Shown here: piece after piece, positions 62,485-64,000 of the stretch | Layout: each line of letters starts with the position of its first letter | Position numbering within the stretch: position 1 is the stretch's first letter | Assembly: GCF_023953935.1 (NCBI RefSeq) | Contig: NZ_JAMLIW010000003.1 | Span: 182,001 to 246,000 of the forward strand | Length of the DNA stretch: 64,000 bases | Direction of reading: 5' to 3' | Source: Thermomonas sp. | GTDB lineage: Bacteria > Pseudomonadota > Gammaproteobacteria > Xanthomonadales > Xanthomonadaceae | Program-made: the position numbers and the translations under genes | Notes under the pieces: model-generated | What the model was told of the DNA's origin: nothing | What the model saw: the letters and a program-made list of their open reading frames with translations, nothing else | The model's database searches: none

Positions 62485-62886
62485 ATGGCGCAGCAAGGCG
62501 ACTCCGATTCGGGCCTCAAGGGTCTGAGGGTGATGATCATCGATGACTCGAGGACGATCCGGCGCACGGCGGAGACCCTGTTGTCGCGCGAAGGTTGCGA
62601 TGTTGTCACCGCGACCGATGGGTTCGAGGCCTTGTCCAAGATCGCGGACCACACCCCGCAGATCATTTTCGTGGACATCATGATGCCCAGGCTCGACGGC
62701 TATCAGACCTGTGCGCTGATCAAGAACAACCAGACCTTCAAAAACGTGCCGGTGATCATGCTTTCGTCGAAAGATGGTTTGTTCGACAAGGCGCGAGGCC
62801 GTATTGTCGGGTCGGAGCAGTATCTCACCAAGCCGTTCACTCGGGAGGAGCTGCTCGGAGCGATTCGAACTTACGTGAACGCCTGA
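62485..62886 (+). CDS. pilG: Twitching-motility response regulator PilG
   Basis: CheY-like single receiver domain, 133 residues, of the Pil-Chp chemotaxis-like pathway controlling type IV pili. LRVMIIDDSRTIRRTAETLL gives the acidic pair, FVDIMMPRLDGYQTC the phosphorylated Asp, LSSKDGLFDKARGRIVGS and YLTKPFT the Thr/Lys switch. A short N-terminal extension (MAQQGDSDSGLKG) is typical of PilG. The ATG has AGGGGA upstream. pilH follows after 16 bp. Confidence 0.95.
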   Translation: MAQQGDSDSGLKGLRVMIIDDSRTIRRTAETLLSREGCDVVTATDGFEALSKIADHTPQIIFVDIMMPRLDGYQTCALIKNNQTFKNVPVIMLSSKDGLFDKARGRIVGSEQYLTKPFTREELLGAIRTYVNA

Positions 62887-62902
62887 CCAGGGGAAGGCAA
62901 TC

Positions 62903-63268
62903 GTGGCCCGCATTTTGTTGATCGAAGATTCACCGACCGAGACCGCCGTGATGGTCCAGTTGCTCGAACGCAACGGCCATCAGGTGACGACCTCGGGCAG
63001 CGCCGAGGACGGCATCGAAGCCTGTCGGCGCGGCAAGCCGGATCTGGTCCTGATGGACGTGATCCTGCCGGGCATGAACGGTTTCCAGGCCACCCGCCTG
63101 CTGTCCCGCGATGCCGAGACCAAGCACATTCCCGTTCTCATCGTGAGCACCAAGGGCCTGGACACCGACCGGGTCTGGGGGATGCGCCAGGGGGCGAAGG
63201 ATTACATCGTCAAACCACCGCGCGAGAGTGACCTGATCGCGCGCATCAATGCACTGATCGGACACTGA
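62903..63268 (+). CDS. pilH: Twitching-motility response regulator PilH
   Basis: Second CheY-like regulator of the same pathway, 121 residues: ARILLIEDSPTETAVMVQLL, phospho-acceptor VLMDVILPGMNG, VSTKGLDTDRVWGMRQGA and YIVKPPRESDL. PilH typically restrains the PilG output. Start GTG at 62903 with GGAAGG upstream. The next gene begins 4 bp after its stop, so these are one operon. Confidence 0.95.
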   Translation: MARILLIEDSPTETAVMVQLLERNGHQVTTSGSAEDGIEACRRGKPDLVLMDVILPGMNGFQATRLLSRDAETKHIPVLIVSTKGLDTDRVWGMRQGAKDYIVKPPRESDLIARINALIGH

Positions 63269-63271
63269 CGC

Positions 63272-64000
63272 ATGGCCAAGCGCGGCAAGCAGAAGCAGAA
63301 GCAGAAAGGCAAGCCGGCGGCAGCCCCCGCGGACAAGGCTGGGCAGGTTGCCGCTTCCGCTGCCGATGCGCCCGTGGACACCGAAGCAGACTCGGGTGCG
63401 GTGGCGGAAGCGGAAGTCAGCGCCGAAGCCGACGCCGTTGCCGAGGGAAGCGATGCGTCCGAGGCCGTCGTCGCGGCCGCCGAGGAAGTCGCGGCGGCCG
63501 CTGCCGACAGCGACTCGCAATCGGAGCCGGCCGCCGACGAAGCAGAAACCGTGGCCGAGCTTGACGCCGGCGCGGCTGATGCCGGTCTGGCGGAGCCAGT
63601 CGAAGTGCCGGCACCGCGGCCGCGCCGGGCCCGCCCGCGCGACCAGCGCTCACCGTTCCTGGTATTGGCCGACTACGAGCAGCGCAGCCTGGCGCACGTG
63701 GCCGGCCTGCCCGAACAGCTCGATGCGCCCGGGCTCTGGCGCGGCGTGGCCTACCGCATCGGGTCCCGCCGGCTGGCGTCCGGGTTCGATGAGGTGCTGG
63801 AAATCCTGCCGATGCCGGTCGTCACCCATATCCCCGGATCCATGCCGTGGATGCTGGGCGTGGCCAACATCCGCGGCACCCTGCTGCCGGTGGTCGACCT
63901 CAAGCAGTTCCTCGAGGGCGAGCGCACCGTGCTGCAGGAAAAGCAGCGGGTGCTGGTGGTCCACCAGCCTGGCGGCGACGTTGCCGTCACCATCGACGAA
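63272..64000 (+). CDS. pilI: Twitching-motility CheW-like adaptor PilI (3' end outside window)
   Basis: CheW-type coupling protein between the PilJ receptor and ChpA kinase. Frame from ATG 63272 is open to the window edge, 243 codons. A basic start (MAKRGKQKQKQKGK) and an Ala/Glu/Asp-rich low-complexity region of about 100 residues precede the CheW-like domain from about residue 125 (RSPFLVLADYEQRS; MLGVANIRGTLLPVVDLKQF). Most PilI proteins lack such a long extension. Some 20-40 residues are probably missing at the end. Confidence 0.9.
   Translation, partial: MAKRGKQKQKQKGKPAAAPADKAGQVAASAADAPVDTEADSGAVAEAEVSAEADAVAEGSDASEAVVAAAEEVAAAAADSDSQSEPAADEAETVAELDAGAADAGLAEPVEVPAPRPRRARPRDQRSPFLVLADYEQRSLAHVAGLPEQLDAPGLWRGVAYRIGSRRLASGFDEVLEILPMPVVTHIPGSMPWMLGVANIRGTLLPVVDLKQFLEGERTVLQEKQRVLVVHQPGGDVAVTIDE

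Overview
The window reads as chromosomal DNA of a high-GC gammaproteobacterium of the family Xanthomonadaceae (Lysobacter, Luteimonas or Thermomonas type). The grounds are the gene order tsf-rpsB / map-glnD-dapD-arsC-like-dapE-asnB, the gshB-tonB-pilG-pilH-pilI block, the protein sequences, and several dispersed intergenic repeat families of the kind this family carries. I cannot assign a genus without a database search. There is no prophage, CRISPR array, rRNA operon or recognisable insertion sequence. Most of the window is core genome.

Layout. 1-2.0 kb: translation genes tsf (cut by the window edge) and rpsB on the minus strand, with a long rpsB leader. 2.0-8.3 kb: map, glnD and dapD overlap as one unit, followed by an ArsC/Spx-like reductase gene and dapE (diaminopimelate/lysine pathway). 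8.3-15.6 kb: a penicillin-acylase-family hydrolase on the minus strand, then asnB and aceE. asnB is preceded by a short ORF with five Asn codons and an intrinsic terminator, the layout of a transcription attenuator. 15.8-21.8 kb: a signalling locus with a 1302-residue PAS/GAF/degenerate-GGDEF/EAL/receiver protein facing a soluble histidine kinase and a stand-alone receiver. 22-28.2 kb: M28 peptidase, mscL, FAH-family hydrolase, small membrane protein, Rieske ferredoxin, SLC13/TrkA-C transporter and trmB. 28.4-33.7 kb: GDSL autotransporter esterase, tRNA-Gly(CCC), rimK and an OmpR-type two-component pair. 33.8-40.6 kb: ilvE, a small secreted protein, metF, ahcY with a clear SAH riboswitch, an Uup-like ABC-F ATPase and a redoxin. 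40.6-47.4 kb: a PLD-like/SF2-helicase/DUF3427 protein that looks accessory, metK, a YdjM-like membrane protein and dusB. 47.5-60.4 kb: dps, hrpA, relA, mrcB, yoaA, tsaB and a small periplasmic protein. 60.5-64 kb: a TonB-like gene, gshB and the start of the pilGHI chemotaxis-like cluster for type IV pili (pilI cut by the window edge).

Functional threads. metK, ahcY and metF form the SAM/SAH/methyl cycle, with ahcY under an SAH-sensing riboswitch. glnD and relA are the nitrogen and stringent-response sensors. The EAL locus and pilGHI point to surface and motility signalling.

Most notable observations: the putative Asn-codon attenuator of asnB; repeat elements inserted in frame inside hrpA (two) and the Uup-like gene (one pair); a dispersed repeat that supplies the stop codons of both metK and dps; and the orphan PLD-helicase-DUF3427 gene. 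No calculation or database search was run. Coordinates come from reading the sequence, and promoter calls are by eye.
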